Below are positions 1-7,138 of a stretch of DNA of 9,963 nt, piece by piece (within the stretch, counting starts at the first letter, position 1; each line of letters starts with the position of its first letter). This DNA is from an uncultured Methanomassiliicoccales archaeon (lineage in GTDB: Archaea > Thermoplasmatota > Thermoplasmata > Methanomassiliicoccales > Methanomethylophilaceae). The DNA lies in contig CAKQHC010000059.1 of the NCBI GenBank assembly GCA_934234005.1, positions 1 to 9,963 of the forward strand, written 5' to 3'. Below the pieces are notes generated by a model, which saw nothing but the letters and a program-made list of their open reading frames with translations, did not search any database and was not told where the DNA came from. Both the position numbers and the translations under genes were made by a program.

Positions 1-1
1 G

Positions 2-1507
2 AGATGTCCGGAAGGAAGAGCCGGAAATTACCACATACCTTCGGGAGTTTCGTATGTGGGAGACCGTGCCTTCTACAACTGCATTGGCATAAGGAACGTT
101 TCTTCGCCGGGTGGCCTGGTATCGATAGGCAATTATTCGTTTGCCAACAGCGGAGTTACTGCGGTTCCTCTGCAGTTGGGCATCATATCCATAGGGGACG
201 GCGCATTTTACGGATGTTATAATCTTACAGAGGCATGGATTCCGTGGAGCGTTGTGGTTATCGGAGACGGGGCCTTTTCATACTGCAGTTCGCTGATGAA
301 CATAACAGTCCAGTCGAACAATCAGAATTATTCCTCGGTGGACGGCGTTCTCTTCAATAAACAGGGCACGGCTCTGGTTGCCGTTCCCGGAGGCATAAGC
401 GGATCATACGTTGTTCCGTCTTCGGCATATATCCTTGAAAGCGGATCGTTTCAGGGATGCGTGAATCTCGAGTCTGTGACTATCGGAAAATCAATTTCGT
501 ATTTCGATTACGATCTGTTTCACGGGTGTTCATCGCTTAAAGAGGTATGCGTGGAAGAAGGGAACGAAGTATTTTCTTCTAAAAACGGAGTATTGCTGCA
601 GAATGAAGGCATGGAACTGATTTACGTTCCGCAGAATATGGGCGGAGTTCTGGCAGTACCCGACGGAGTTTCGCGGATTGATGATTTTGCAATGATAAAC
701 GGTTCCAAACTTACCGGAATCGTGTTGCCGAGTTCATATTCGGATTATCAGGGTAACATATTCGAGTTTGCATACAGTCTCAAATCAATAGAAGTCGACG
801 GCGGTAATGCACTGTTTGAATCATTCGACGGATGTCTGTATGACAAGGCGGATACTCTGCTGGCGGTTCCCGTTAACAAGTCGGGCGGGCTGGTAATTAT
901 GGACGGTACCGTTGAAATTGCCGTGGACGCAATGGATATGTGTACAAAGATAACTTCCGTTACGATTCCGGAAAGTTTGCACGATTTGGAATCGTATGCG
1001 TTATACGGATGTGAATCATTGGTTGAAATCAGAGTTTCCGCCGACAATCCGTATTACTCTTCCGTTGACGGGGTTCTTTTCGATAAAAATATCGAGAAAC
1101 TTATCATGTATCCTGAGGGCAGAGACGGTTCGTATACCGTGCCCGACGGAGTGAAAATTATCGCTGATGCATCTTTTGCATCCTGTAAGATAGAATCGGT
1201 ATACATTCCCGCATCTGTTGCATCCATAGAGGATTCTGCGTTTTCGGGCTGTTTCTCGCTTGGATACATCTATATCGGAGGCAATCCAACATTGGGCGTC
1301 GATTCGTTCAATCTCGGAAGATTCATACACGGGCCTCTGGAATGCGTTGTGGACTGTCCCGAGAATCCGGACATAATGGCCGGTCAGAACGGAATCATTC
1401 CGATAATGCCGAGCGAAAGCAAAGTAAGTTATGCTCCGATAGCAGCGATTTTGGCGATATGTATTGTCGAAGCCTCGTTTATAGAAGCTGTTTACAGGAA
1501 GCGCTGA
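2..1507 (+). CDS. BspA-type leucine-rich repeat (LRR_5) surface protein, 5' end missing
   Basis: The reading frame is open from the left edge, so the true start lies outside the window. A GTG at 56 is in frame but falls inside a repeat (IPSGVSYVGDRAF), so it is not the start. Numbering from that GTG, the protein is built of LRR_5/BspA units such as IGDGAFYGC (46-54), IGDGAFSYC (69-77) and IEDSAFSGC (391-399). These alternate with four copies of a second module, roughly [YF]-x-S-x-[DN]-G-x-L near residues 92, 173, 254 and 334, each followed by a V/Y-P turn. The C-terminus has a hydrophobic stretch at about 459-480 followed by RKR, which suggests a membrane anchor with most of the protein outside. 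In this family such proteins are adhesins or surface proteins. No ligand can be named. The gene ends 89 nt before trpB and is probably a separate transcription unit. Confidence 0.9.
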   Translation, partial: RCPEGRAGNYHIPSGVSYVGDRAFYNCIGIRNVSSPGGLVSIGNYSFANSGVTAVPLQLGIISIGDGAFYGCYNLTEAWIPWSVVVIGDGAFSYCSSLMNITVQSNNQNYSSVDGVLFNKQGTALVAVPGGISGSYVVPSSAYILESGSFQGCVNLESVTIGKSISYFDYDLFHGCSSLKEVCVEEGNEVFSSKNGVLLQNEGMELIYVPQNMGGVLAVPDGVSRIDDFAMINGSKLTGIVLPSSYSDYQGNIFEFAYSLKSIEVDGGNALFESFDGCLYDKADTLLAVPVNKSGGLVIMDGTVEIAVDAMDMCTKITSVTIPESLHDLESYALYGCESLVEIRVSADNPYYSSVDGVLFDKNIEKLIMYPEGRDGSYTVPDGVKIIADASFASCKIESVYIPASVASIEDSAFSGCFSLGYIYIGGNPTLGVDSFNLGRFIHGPLECVVDCPENPDIMAGQNGIIPIMPSESKVSYAPIAAILAICIVEASFIEAVYRKR

Positions 1508-1510
1508 TAA

Positions 1511-1531
1511 ACATTTTATGTACATTTTTAT
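1511..1531 (+). terminator. T-rich tract after the LRR gene, possible archaeal-type terminator
   Basis: Immediately after the TGA stop the + strand is T-rich, including runs of four and five T. Archaeal transcription often ends at such U-tracts without a strong hairpin. No hairpin precedes it. The assignment rests only on position and composition. Confidence 0.3.
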
Positions 1532-1535
1532 ACAT

Positions 1536-1557
1536 TATTGCTCATAAATGAGCAATA
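1536..1557. promoter_or_regulatory. Perfect inverted repeat upstream of trpB, candidate operator
   Basis: The arms TATTGCTCAT (1536-1545) and ATGAGCAATA (1548-1557) are perfect reverse complements separated by AA. The right arm runs into the TATA-like sequence, so a bound dimer would block TBP/TFB. The sequence that follows is not a T-run, so it does not look like a terminator. A TGTACA lies 11 nt upstream (1519-1524). This hexamer is the core bound by TrpY in Methanothermobacter, but a single copy can occur by chance. The regulatory role is inferred. Confidence 0.45.
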
Positions 1558-1570
1558 TATACATATATGA
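1554..1570 (+). promoter_or_regulatory. TATA-like promoter element for trpBA
   Basis: Two overlapping TATA-like stretches, AATATATA (1554-1561) and CATATATGA (1562-1570), lie 27-43 nt before the trpB ATG at 1597. This matches archaeal TATA placement with transcription starting a few to about 13 nt before the ATG. No convincing Shine-Dalgarno sequence precedes the ATG, consistent with a very short leader. Confidence 0.45.
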
Positions 1571-1596
1571 CTAAATAATCGGTTGTTGCAGATAAT

Positions 1597-2787
1597 ATGA
1601 CCGACAGCGAAGGAAGATACGGCCCGTACGGCGGCCAATACGTGCCCGAGACTCTCATGTCCGCAGTATTGGAGCTTAACGAAGCATATCACAAATATCG
1701 CAAAGATCCCGATTTCATCAAAGAATTCGAGGAACTCAGCAGAATCTATACGGGAAGACCGTCGCTTTTGTATTATGCCGAGCGCATGACCAAGGATTTG
1801 GGCGGAGCAAAGGTATATCTCAAGAGAGAAGACCTTAACCACACGGGATCACATAAAATCAACAATGCCCTCGGACAGTGTCTTTTGGCAAAAAAGATGG
1901 GTAAAACCCGTGTCATAGCCGAGACCGGCGCCGGACAGCACGGTGTCGCCACGGCAACAATGGCCGCATATCTCGGATTGGAATGCGAAGTGTTCATGGG
2001 TGAGGAAGACTGCAAAAGACAGGCTCTGAACGTTTACAGAATGGAATTGCTGGGCGCAAAGGTGCATCCCGTTACCACGGGTACGCGTGTCCTCAAGGAT
2101 GCGGTTAACGAAACCCTCAGGGAATGGACCAAACGCGTTTCCGATACGCATTACGTTATCGGATCTGTTATGGGTCCCCATCCGTTTCCCGAGATGGTAT
2201 GCGAATTCCAGTCCGTAATAGGACGCGAAATCAAAAAGCAGATGATGGAAGCAGAAGGAAAGCTTCCGGACTACTGTATAGCATGCGTAGGCGGAGGAAG
2301 CAACGCAATGGGTACCTTTTATGATTTCATCCCGGACAAGGATGTCAGGCTGATCGGTTGCGAAGCGGCCGGAAAAGGTATCGACACCAAGGAACACGCG
2401 GCTACGATAGCGAAAGGACGCCAGGGAATTTTCCACGGTATGAAATCGCTGTTCTGCCAGGACCAGTACGGTCAGATTGATAAGGTGTATTCCATTTCTG
2501 CGGGATTGGATTATCCCGGTATCGGACCGCAGCATGCGTATCTGCATGATATCGACCGTGCACAGTATTATCCCATCACGGATGACGAAGCGGTTAATGC
2601 GTTTGAGTATCTTTCCAGGACGGAAGGAATAATCCCCGCAATCGAAAGCTCCCACGCGGTTGCATATGCGATGAAACTGGCGCCTACGCTCGATAAGGAC
2701 AAAGTCATAGTTGTTACGCTCTCGGGCCGCGGAGACAAGGACGTCGCTGCAATAGCAAGGTACAGAGGACGTGATATCCATGACTGA
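1597..2787 (+). CDS. trpB: Tryptophan synthase beta chain (TrpB1 type)
   Basis: This PLP enzyme of the cytoplasmic TrpA2B2 complex joins indole, channelled from TrpA, to L-serine to give L-tryptophan. The 396-aa length is normal for the classical TrpB1 class. Visible landmarks, numbered as in the Salmonella enzyme, are the N-terminal [13 protein letters not shown] block (6-18), the PLP Schiff-base lysine K87 in [10 protein letters not shown], catalytic E109 in AETGAGQHG, the PLP phosphate-binding loop GGGSNA (232-237), and S376 in TLSGRGDKD near the PLP ring nitrogen. All key residues are present. The ATG at 1597 gives the expected N-terminus. The 3' end overlaps trpA by 8 nt, so the two are co-transcribed and probably translationally coupled. 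No other trp gene is in the window. Confidence 0.98.
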   Translation: MTDSEGRYGPYGGQYVPETLMSAVLELNEAYHKYRKDPDFIKEFEELSRIYTGRPSLLYYAERMTKDLGGAKVYLKREDLNHTGSHKINNALGQCLLAKKMGKTRVIAETGAGQHGVATATMAAYLGLECEVFMGEEDCKRQALNVYRMELLGAKVHPVTTGTRVLKDAVNETLREWTKRVSDTHYVIGSVMGPHPFPEMVCEFQSVIGREIKKQMMEAEGKLPDYCIACVGGGSNAMGTFYDFIPDKDVRLIGCEAAGKGIDTKEHAATIAKGRQGIFHGMKSLFCQDQYGQIDKVYSISAGLDYPGIGPQHAYLHDIDRAQYYPITDDEAVNAFEYLSRTEGIIPAIESSHAVAYAMKLAPTLDKDKVIVVTLSGRGDKDVAAIARYRGRDIHD

Positions 2788-3559
2788 TCTGAAGAAAGTG
2801 TTCTCGCGCAAAGCGTTTATTCCTTTCATTACCGTCGGCGATCCGGATATGGAGACTTCGGAGAAACTCGTGAGGGCGATGGCGGAGAACGGTGCGGATC
2901 TTATCGAACTCGGTTTGGCTTTTGCCGATCCTGTAGCCGAAGGTCCCGTGATTCAGGAAGCGGACAACCGTGCGTTGGCCGCCGGTACGAATACCGACAA
3001 GCTGTTCGATATGGCTGCAAGGGTACACAGTGATACGAGTGTACCGCTGGCTATAATGACATACATCAACCCCGTGTTTGTGTACGGTCCCGACAAATTC
3101 ATGAAAAGATGCAAGGAATCCGGAATATGCGCACTGATTGTTCCGGACATGCCTTATGAGGAAAAAGGAGATCTTCAGGGATATTGTACAGAATACGGCG
3201 TCAAACTCGTATCGATGGTTGCACCGACGTCCAAGTCCAGGGTAAGTATGATTGCTTCCGAAGCAGAGGGGTATATTTACGTCGTATCAAGCATGGGTGT
3301 GACCGGAGTCAGATCCGGAAACGAATTCTCCGGAAACCTGCAGGAAATAATCGGAGCAATCCGTTCCGTAACGGACGTTCCCTGTGCGATAGGGTTCGGA
3401 ATATCCACTCCGGAACAGGCAGTAAAGATGGGATCCATTGCAGACGGAGTTATCGTGGGTTCCGCCATAGTGCGCATAGTCGCCGAACACGGACGTGATT
3501 CCGTGCCTTACGTGGCGGAATTTGTAAAGTCTATGCGTGAAGCTTTGGATTCCATCTGA
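2780..3559 (+). CDS. trpA: Tryptophan synthase alpha chain
   Basis: This TIM-barrel subunit cleaves indole-3-glycerol phosphate to indole and glyceraldehyde 3-phosphate and passes indole to TrpB. I chose the ATG at 2780 (259 aa): GAGG at 2765-2768 sits 11 nt upstream, and the protein then begins MTDLKKVF directly before the first strand [11 protein letters not shown] (13-23). An in-frame GTG at 2771 would add three residues but lies only 2 nt from that GAGG. Catalytic Glu (Salmonella E49) is E43 in IELG. The second acid (Salmonella D60) is Glu here, E54 in PVAEGP, and the usual Pro of the PFSDP motif is Ala47. Loop 6 is MGVTG (172-176). The phosphate-binding segments are GFGIS (205-209) and ADGVIVGSA (221-229). 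It overlaps trpB by 8 nt and is the last gene of the operon. Confidence 0.97.
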   Translation: MTDLKKVFSRKAFIPFITVGDPDMETSEKLVRAMAENGADLIELGLAFADPVAEGPVIQEADNRALAAGTNTDKLFDMAARVHSDTSVPLAIMTYINPVFVYGPDKFMKRCKESGICALIVPDMPYEEKGDLQGYCTEYGVKLVSMVAPTSKSRVSMIASEAEGYIYVVSSMGVTGVRSGNEFSGNLQEIIGAIRSVTDVPCAIGFGISTPEQAVKMGSIADGVIVGSAIVRIVAEHGRDSVPYVAEFVKSMREALDSI

Positions 3560-3567
3560 AACGAATC

Positions 3568-3590
3568 GGGGTCGAAAGACCCTTACTTTT
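3568..3590 (+). terminator. Hairpin plus T-rich tail after trpA
   Basis: GGGTC (3569-3573), a GAAA tetraloop and GACCC (3578-3582) form a 5-bp stem, extendable by a G-U pair, starting 9 nt after the trpA stop. TTACTTTT follows. The stable loop and T-rich tail suggest the end of the trpBA transcript. The next gene is convergent, so termination here is also expected from the layout. Confidence 0.6.
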
Positions 3591-3704
3591 ACGATTTCTA
3601 CGTAATTGAGATTTGAGTATTTGTTATGATTTTTCATAGTTGCAATGGATTGAGATTACGAATTATCAACAAGCAATTTTATTCTTTTTCTTTTCGGTTT
3701 CACT

Positions 3705-4076
3705 TCATGTGAGACTGAATGTATTTGTCATAGTGTGACTCCAGAATATGTAATGCATATCCCATATGGGCATGACATCATCGCAGATACCGGCCCAAAT
3801 TACGTCATAATCCATATGTTCGCAGTTACGTACTATAAAATTTCTAAACCGAACATATTGGAGCCATAGAAATTCCGGTTCCTCCGTCTTCAGCCATGAA
3901 TAGTTTATCTTAACAATCTTGCCTATTTGTTGCAACGAGAACGCACATGTTGCCTGATAAGCATAATCAGTGAGGAACGAGTCCTTGGAGCCGAATCTGT
4001 GTGTAGTCTCTGCTATTTTTTCACAGTAGGTGCAGATGGAATTCAGTCCTTTCAACGCCCGTGTATATTCATCCAT
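3705..4076 (-). CDS. hepT: HEPN-domain (HepT-like) protein with degenerate RNase motif
   Basis: This 123-aa mainly helical protein resembles the HepT/DUF86 toxin half of HEPN-MNT (type VII) toxin-antitoxin pairs. In that family it is an RNase silenced by AMPylation of a tyrosine by its MNT partner. The DSFLTDYAYQ...SLQQIGKIVK region (32-56) matches the family's conserved second helix. The key segment is at residues 76-94: RFRNFIVRNC followed by MDYDVIW. It aligns with the family pattern R-N-x3-H-x-Y...D-x2-I/V-W, but the catalytic His is Arg83 and the AMPylated Tyr is Cys85. Each change is one transition away (CAT to CGT, TAC to TGC). RNase activity and control by AMPylation are therefore probably lost. 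The ATG overlaps the end of the MNT gene by 8 nt, and the operon faces trpA. The family call is fairly secure; the loss of function is inferred. Confidence 0.7.
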   Translation of the reverse strand: MDEYTRALKGLNSICTYCEKIAETTHRFGSKDSFLTDYAYQATCAFSLQQIGKIVKINYSWLKTEEPEFLWLQYVRFRNFIVRNCEHMDYDVIWAGICDDVMPIWDMHYIFWSHTMTNTFSLT

Positions 4077-4386
4077 AAATCAGAATCCGCTCCTTGAGTA
4101 CATCTCTGGTGAAGTCATCGTCATCTCTCAGAACACTGGCAGTCATTGCGTATACGTCGCATTTTAAAACGGTCTCGAGTTCATCTTCGAAGTCAAAAAT
4201 ATCAAATGCTCTGAATCCCGGGCCGATTTCTACAATCATGTTGTAGTTGCTGTTTGCACGGTTGTTATATTTGGCACGAGAACCGAAGAGATACACTTTT
4301 GTGATATGATGCCTGCGAGCTACTTGTCCGACAACCTTGGACAGTTTTTTAAAAGTGTAATCTTTTTTGAATGGATTGCAGGACAT
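4069..4386 (-). CDS. mntA: MNT-type minimal nucleotidyltransferase with degenerate active site
   Basis: This 105-aa protein has the fold of MntA antitoxins, which AMPylate and silence their HepT partner. After the N-terminal helix comes VYLFGSRA (31-38), the GS motif. The metal-binding DXD expected ten residues later is NYN (47-49), and the preceding residue usually D is N45. The codons are AAC AGC AAC TAC AAC, each Asn one G-to-A change from Asp. The third acidic residue survives as D77 in KCDVYAM. The C-terminus ERILIYG is typical. Without DXD, Mg-ATP catalysis is unlikely, so this is probably a pseudoenzyme. I prefer the ATG at 4386. An in-frame start at 4431 would add 15 residues without family resemblance. 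No Shine-Dalgarno is seen. It lies directly upstream of the HEPN gene with an 8-nt overlap. Confidence 0.75.
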   Translation of the reverse strand: MSCNPFKKDYTFKKLSKVVGQVARRHHITKVYLFGSRAKYNNRANSNYNMIVEIGPGFRAFDIFDFEDELETVLKCDVYAMTASVLRDDDDFTRDVLKERILIYG

Positions 4387-5048
4387 AATAGTGAAGTGTA
4401 TTCTACATTGAAATAATGTTTGAGCAGCCATTCAGAATTCCGATGCACAATAGTATGCCGGATTGAATAGATTGTACTAACAAATTCCGAAATTGTTGCG
4501 CTTTACTTCTCCGATTCTTACTTCCTTTGGGCCTTCTGCGGGATTTTTTCACGGTTTCCGAGCATCGATCATTCCGAGATCCATGAGGATATTTTCATTG
4601 CGGTTCGGTAAAGCAGTCCGAACATTGCAGAAATACAGCATTCGTTAACCGAAATGCATGCAGCGGGGATATTTAGCGGGATGTTTTGATGGGTTTCAGA
4701 TCTTTATCGCGGAACGGCAGAGGAATTGTGTTGATGTCGCGCCAACGGTGTTGGTAATTGCCGGTTTTGATTTGTTCAACGGCTGTGCTGTTCAGACTTT
4801 TTGTCGGATTTGCCGAATTCACGAATCCATTTTACGTAACAGAGACGGTATGGCAGTCATTTTGTCGACATTCCTTTGAATTTGCAGGTTTATGACGTCT
4901 TTTATCTGCGAATGCAATTTGTTAATCGGCGTAAGTTCTTTGTCACGGTCTTTCGCATTATGCACATTGTGTTTGGCACAGAGATTGCTCAAAACAGAGC
5001 TGTAAGAATGATGGAGTATGGGATTACCATACTTCCATTTTTAATTCT
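4387..5048. other. Gene-poor spacer between the MNT gene and the DUF262 gene
   Basis: About 660 nt without a convincing gene. It holds a possible decayed minus-strand coding stretch (4673-5040, listed separately) and a 49-codon minus-strand frame from GTG 4552 to a stop at 4403. It also has two hairpin-like repeats: GTTCGG/CCGAAC (4603-4608 and 4618-4623) and GCATTCG/CGAAATGC (4638-4657). The forward-strand open frames here (4658-4879 and 4876-5109) lie opposite the decayed stretch and the DUF262 3' end and have no recognisable domain. I see no tRNA and no CRISPR-like array. Confidence 0.5.
4673..5040 (-). pseudogene. Possible decayed coding sequence, family not recognised
   Basis: On the minus strand a frame is open from 5040 to the stop at 4819-4821. 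It encodes a charged, helix-prone stretch (KDRDKELTPINKLHSQIKDV and onward, ending AIPSLLRKMDS). A second frame overlaps its end by 2 nt in sense order and stays open to the stop at 4673-4675, including the segment VEQIKTGNYQHRWRDINTIP. One frameshift would join them into about 120 residues. There is no good start codon, and I do not recognise the family. It could be a remnant of a lost island gene or transposase, or chance open frames in non-coding DNA. Confidence 0.2.
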
Positions 5049-6875
5049 TCAGGATTTTAAGTCGAACATTTTCATGCATAAATTTACCAACTCATTGGTA
5101 CGGTTCTGAATATCGTCAATCTTCCACGACTCTTTTGATGCAATGTCACGGTTGATTTCCAGTCCGTTCCTGTACCCAATGTATTTTCCATTATCGTTGA
5201 TACGATCTCTTTTCTTTTCGAATGACATATTGCTGAGATCGTTGTTGTATCCTGTAACTGTAAGGTTTCCTAGTTTATGGCAGTATTTTTCTCTGTATTC
5301 CGATGCTTTCTCAGAATCTCCGTCAGCAATCATATCTACCCAGGCCTTGGGGACATTGTTGCCTTCTGGGAATATGTGTTCAATTGTCCAAACATAAACC
5401 ATATTTTTTCCCGATTGTTTCTTCTCCCAGAGGTTGGTCCAAGTCTCTTTTGTCATCATGCTTTCAGCCAATTTACAAAGAATGTATCTTGTTACATCCG
5501 TATTATCTGTGTAAATGTCTCCAGACAACTTTGATGCAAAGACGTCATCAGAGGCGCTGTTAGAAATCAGGAACGAATACAACCTCTGTTCCAATTCGTT
5601 TCCTTTCAATTTCTCCTCTTCGATGTTTAGTATTAACTTCATGAATATACGGTTCACATCGCGAGTCGGAGGAACATCGGTCAGATTCCTTCTGACAAAG
5701 AATTTCGAGAGGAAGCCGGTTATTGATTTAATTTGTTTATCTTCCAATTCCAGATCATTTTGCTTGCGCATCAGATACAGCAGAATGATATATCCTGAAA
5801 CTCCTTTGATGTTGTTTAAATCTTTAAACTCTTTCAGATATTCGGAATCGGAATCGGATGTTGTCAGGAATTGGTTATAAATTCTCGCGCAGGCACTGAT
5901 ATTTTCCAGGAATCCGTTGAGATCCCTCTCAATGAGACAGATGTATATCTTTAGAAGGTTGGACTTGGTTGCAATGTCGCCCAAAGGATATAATGAATTG
6001 TCTGTCCTGAACGGGGCGTTGATATCCGATCTAAATGCGTTGTAATAGAAACGGAAGAACCTCTCCTGTGTGGCATAATCATTGGAGATTGAGTTTATGA
6101 TGCTCTTCCACCTATCGTAACATTCATTTGGATTTATTCCAAACTTCTCAGATTTGGCTAAGGCGGCATTTTTCATGAGGTCTACGGCAGTAAGGGATGA
6201 TCCTCTGTTGTTGAGTGCTTCGAACATTACATAGGCATCAGAGTGGGATGCAACTTCGATTTTCACCATTATAGCTGTCATAACCATCTCTTTAATTGAG
6301 AATAGTTTTGATAGAGGATCTTTTGAATTATCTATATCTTTTTGAATCTGATTTCTGAAGAACTCGTAACAACGTTTGATGTTGCGATTGCCGAAACGAC
6401 CTGGTTTATTCAAATCGTTAATGCCTTTTAAAATCTCAGCCTCGTGCATCACGTAGATAAAATCTTCTCTGTTCTGATTTATATCTTGAGGCGATACGAT
6501 TAATCCATCTTTGGCACCCTGTTTGGACAGACGGCTCTTAATCTCATAGATTTCATGCTGTTGATCCTCAGACATTTCAAATGAATGTTCCTTAAACTTG
6601 CTATATAGGGCAGCTAACAAGAGACTGATGGTAGTAAGGCGTTGTTGTCCATCGATAACTTCCAATGGGACAATCTGTGCAGAATCAGTAGAACCGGAGA
6701 TGCAGATTATGGATCCAATAAAATAACCTCTTTCATTCTCGATGAGATCATCATACAAAGCTGACCAGTTTGTCTGACCCCAGGTATATTCTCTCTGATA
6801 CTTGGGGATAAAGAAATAGATGTTACTGGAGAACAGAGGACCTATTTCATATTGAGTAGCTGAATTAATCTGCAT
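5049..6875 (-). CDS. DUF262-DUF1524 protein (GmrSD/SspE-like, type IV restriction family)
   Basis: This 608-aa protein fuses an N-terminal DUF262 (ParB/Srx-like nucleotide-handling fold) to a C-terminal DUF1524 (HNH-like nuclease). Visible DUF262 marks are FIPKYQREYTWG (22-33), VIDGQQRLTTISLLL (73-87, the DGQQR core) and FEALNNRGSSLTAVDL (218-233). The middle is helical. DUF1524 is marked by TIEHIFPEG (497-505, His500 being the likely catalytic His) and by KLGNLTVTGYNNDLSN (534-549) with following F and K residues. All expected motifs are intact, and the length is usual for single-chain relatives. Characterised relatives (GmrSD, BrxU, SspE) cut or nick phage DNA bearing or lacking particular modifications. 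Which modification applies here cannot be read from the sequence. It stands alone between non-coding spacers, with its own TATA-like sequence upstream. The ATG at 6875 leaves the short N-terminal lead normal for DUF262. Confidence 0.9.
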   Translation of the reverse strand: MQINSATQYEIGPLFSSNIYFFIPKYQREYTWGQTNWSALYDDLIENERGYFIGSIICISGSTDSAQIVPLEVIDGQQRLTTISLLLAALYSKFKEHSFEMSEDQQHEIYEIKSRLSKQGAKDGLIVSPQDINQNREDFIYVMHEAEILKGINDLNKPGRFGNRNIKRCYEFFRNQIQKDIDNSKDPLSKLFSIKEMVMTAIMVKIEVASHSDAYVMFEALNNRGSSLTAVDLMKNAALAKSEKFGINPNECYDRWKSIINSISNDYATQERFFRFYYNAFRSDINAPFRTDNSLYPLGDIATKSNLLKIYICLIERDLNGFLENISACARIYNQFLTTSDSDSEYLKEFKDLNNIKGVSGYIILLYLMRKQNDLELEDKQIKSITGFLSKFFVRRNLTDVPPTRDVNRIFMKLILNIEEEKLKGNELEQRLYSFLISNSASDDVFASKLSGDIYTDNTDVTRYILCKLAESMMTKETWTNLWEKKQSGKNMVYVWTIEHIFPEGNNVPKAWVDMIADGDSEKASEYREKYCHKLGNLTVTGYNNDLSNMSFEKKRDRINDNGKYIGYRNGLEINRDIASKESWKIDDIQNRTNELVNLCMKMFDLKS

Positions 6876-6887
6876 ATTATCAGTTCG

Positions 6888-6912
6888 TTATATTATACAG
6901 ACATATTATGTT
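6888..6912 (-). promoter_or_regulatory. TATA-like promoter region of the DUF262 gene
   Basis: Read on the minus strand, this interval contains CATAATATGT and then TATAATATAA, 13-35 nt before the ATG at 6875. No Shine-Dalgarno precedes the ATG. The spacing fits a leaderless or very short-leader archaeal transcript only roughly, so the exact box is uncertain. Confidence 0.35.
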
Positions 6913-7064
6913 GTCTAGGTATAGATTTTAATATTTATATTATTAAAAACTTTGTTTGATAATTATTCGCAGGAGTTTATCCAATATTGGAGTTTTGCCG
7001 GCTGTCTGTAGTAGTTTGTCAATACAATATTGTTTGCTACTGTCTGCAGGCTTGTTGATTTTTT

Positions 7065-7077
7065 TATGCTAGGTCAC
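7065..7077 (+). repeat. Left copy of 13-bp inverted repeat bracketing the 78-aa gene
   Basis: TATGCTAGGTCAC on the + strand, directly after a T-run. It is the perfect reverse complement of 7457-7469. The copy is itself half of an imperfect dyad: CTAGGTCA (7069-7076), a 9-nt spacer, then TGACATAG (7086-7093), with one mismatch. Confidence 0.6.
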
Positions 7078-7138
7078 CAACGGAATGACATAGATTGAAT
7101 TCCCGGTGGCCTGAGTATGCATTAACGTGGAATGTCGC

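Noticed and set aside
748..1525. Minus-strand frames opposite the LRR gene (748-1047, 1016-1525, 1054-1269)
   Set aside because: They mirror the repeated coding sequence on the + strand and show no family resemblance.
2771..2782. GTG at 2771 as the trpA start
   Set aside because: The GAGG would be only 2 nt away, whereas ATG 2780 has workable spacing and gives a standard TrpA N-terminus.
1849..2829. 326-codon open frame antisense to trpB
   Set aside because: It is fully opposite a certain trpB, has Cys/Arg-rich low-sense composition and no domain, and is explained by the codon bias of trpB.
3697..3715. Inverted repeat GTTTCAC/GTGAGAC at the HEPN gene end as a terminator
   Set aside because: On the minus strand the sequence after the stem is A-rich rather than T-rich, so it does not fit a terminator for that gene.
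4658..5109. Two + strand frames (4658-4879 and 4876-5109)
   Set aside because: No recognisable domain and no clear ribosome-binding site or promoter. The second runs into the DUF262 gene antisense, and the first is opposite a more protein-like minus-strand stretch.
6980..6991. Perfect 12-bp palindrome TCCAATATTGGA
   Set aside because: Palindromes of this length are expected by chance a few times in 10 kb, and it has no clear relation to a promoter.
7010..7041. Small hairpin AGTAG/CTACT with repeated CTGTCTG[TC]AG nearby
   Set aside because: The stem is only 5 bp with a long loop, the direct repeat is short and imperfect, and there is no T-run in the right place for a terminator of a neighbouring gene.
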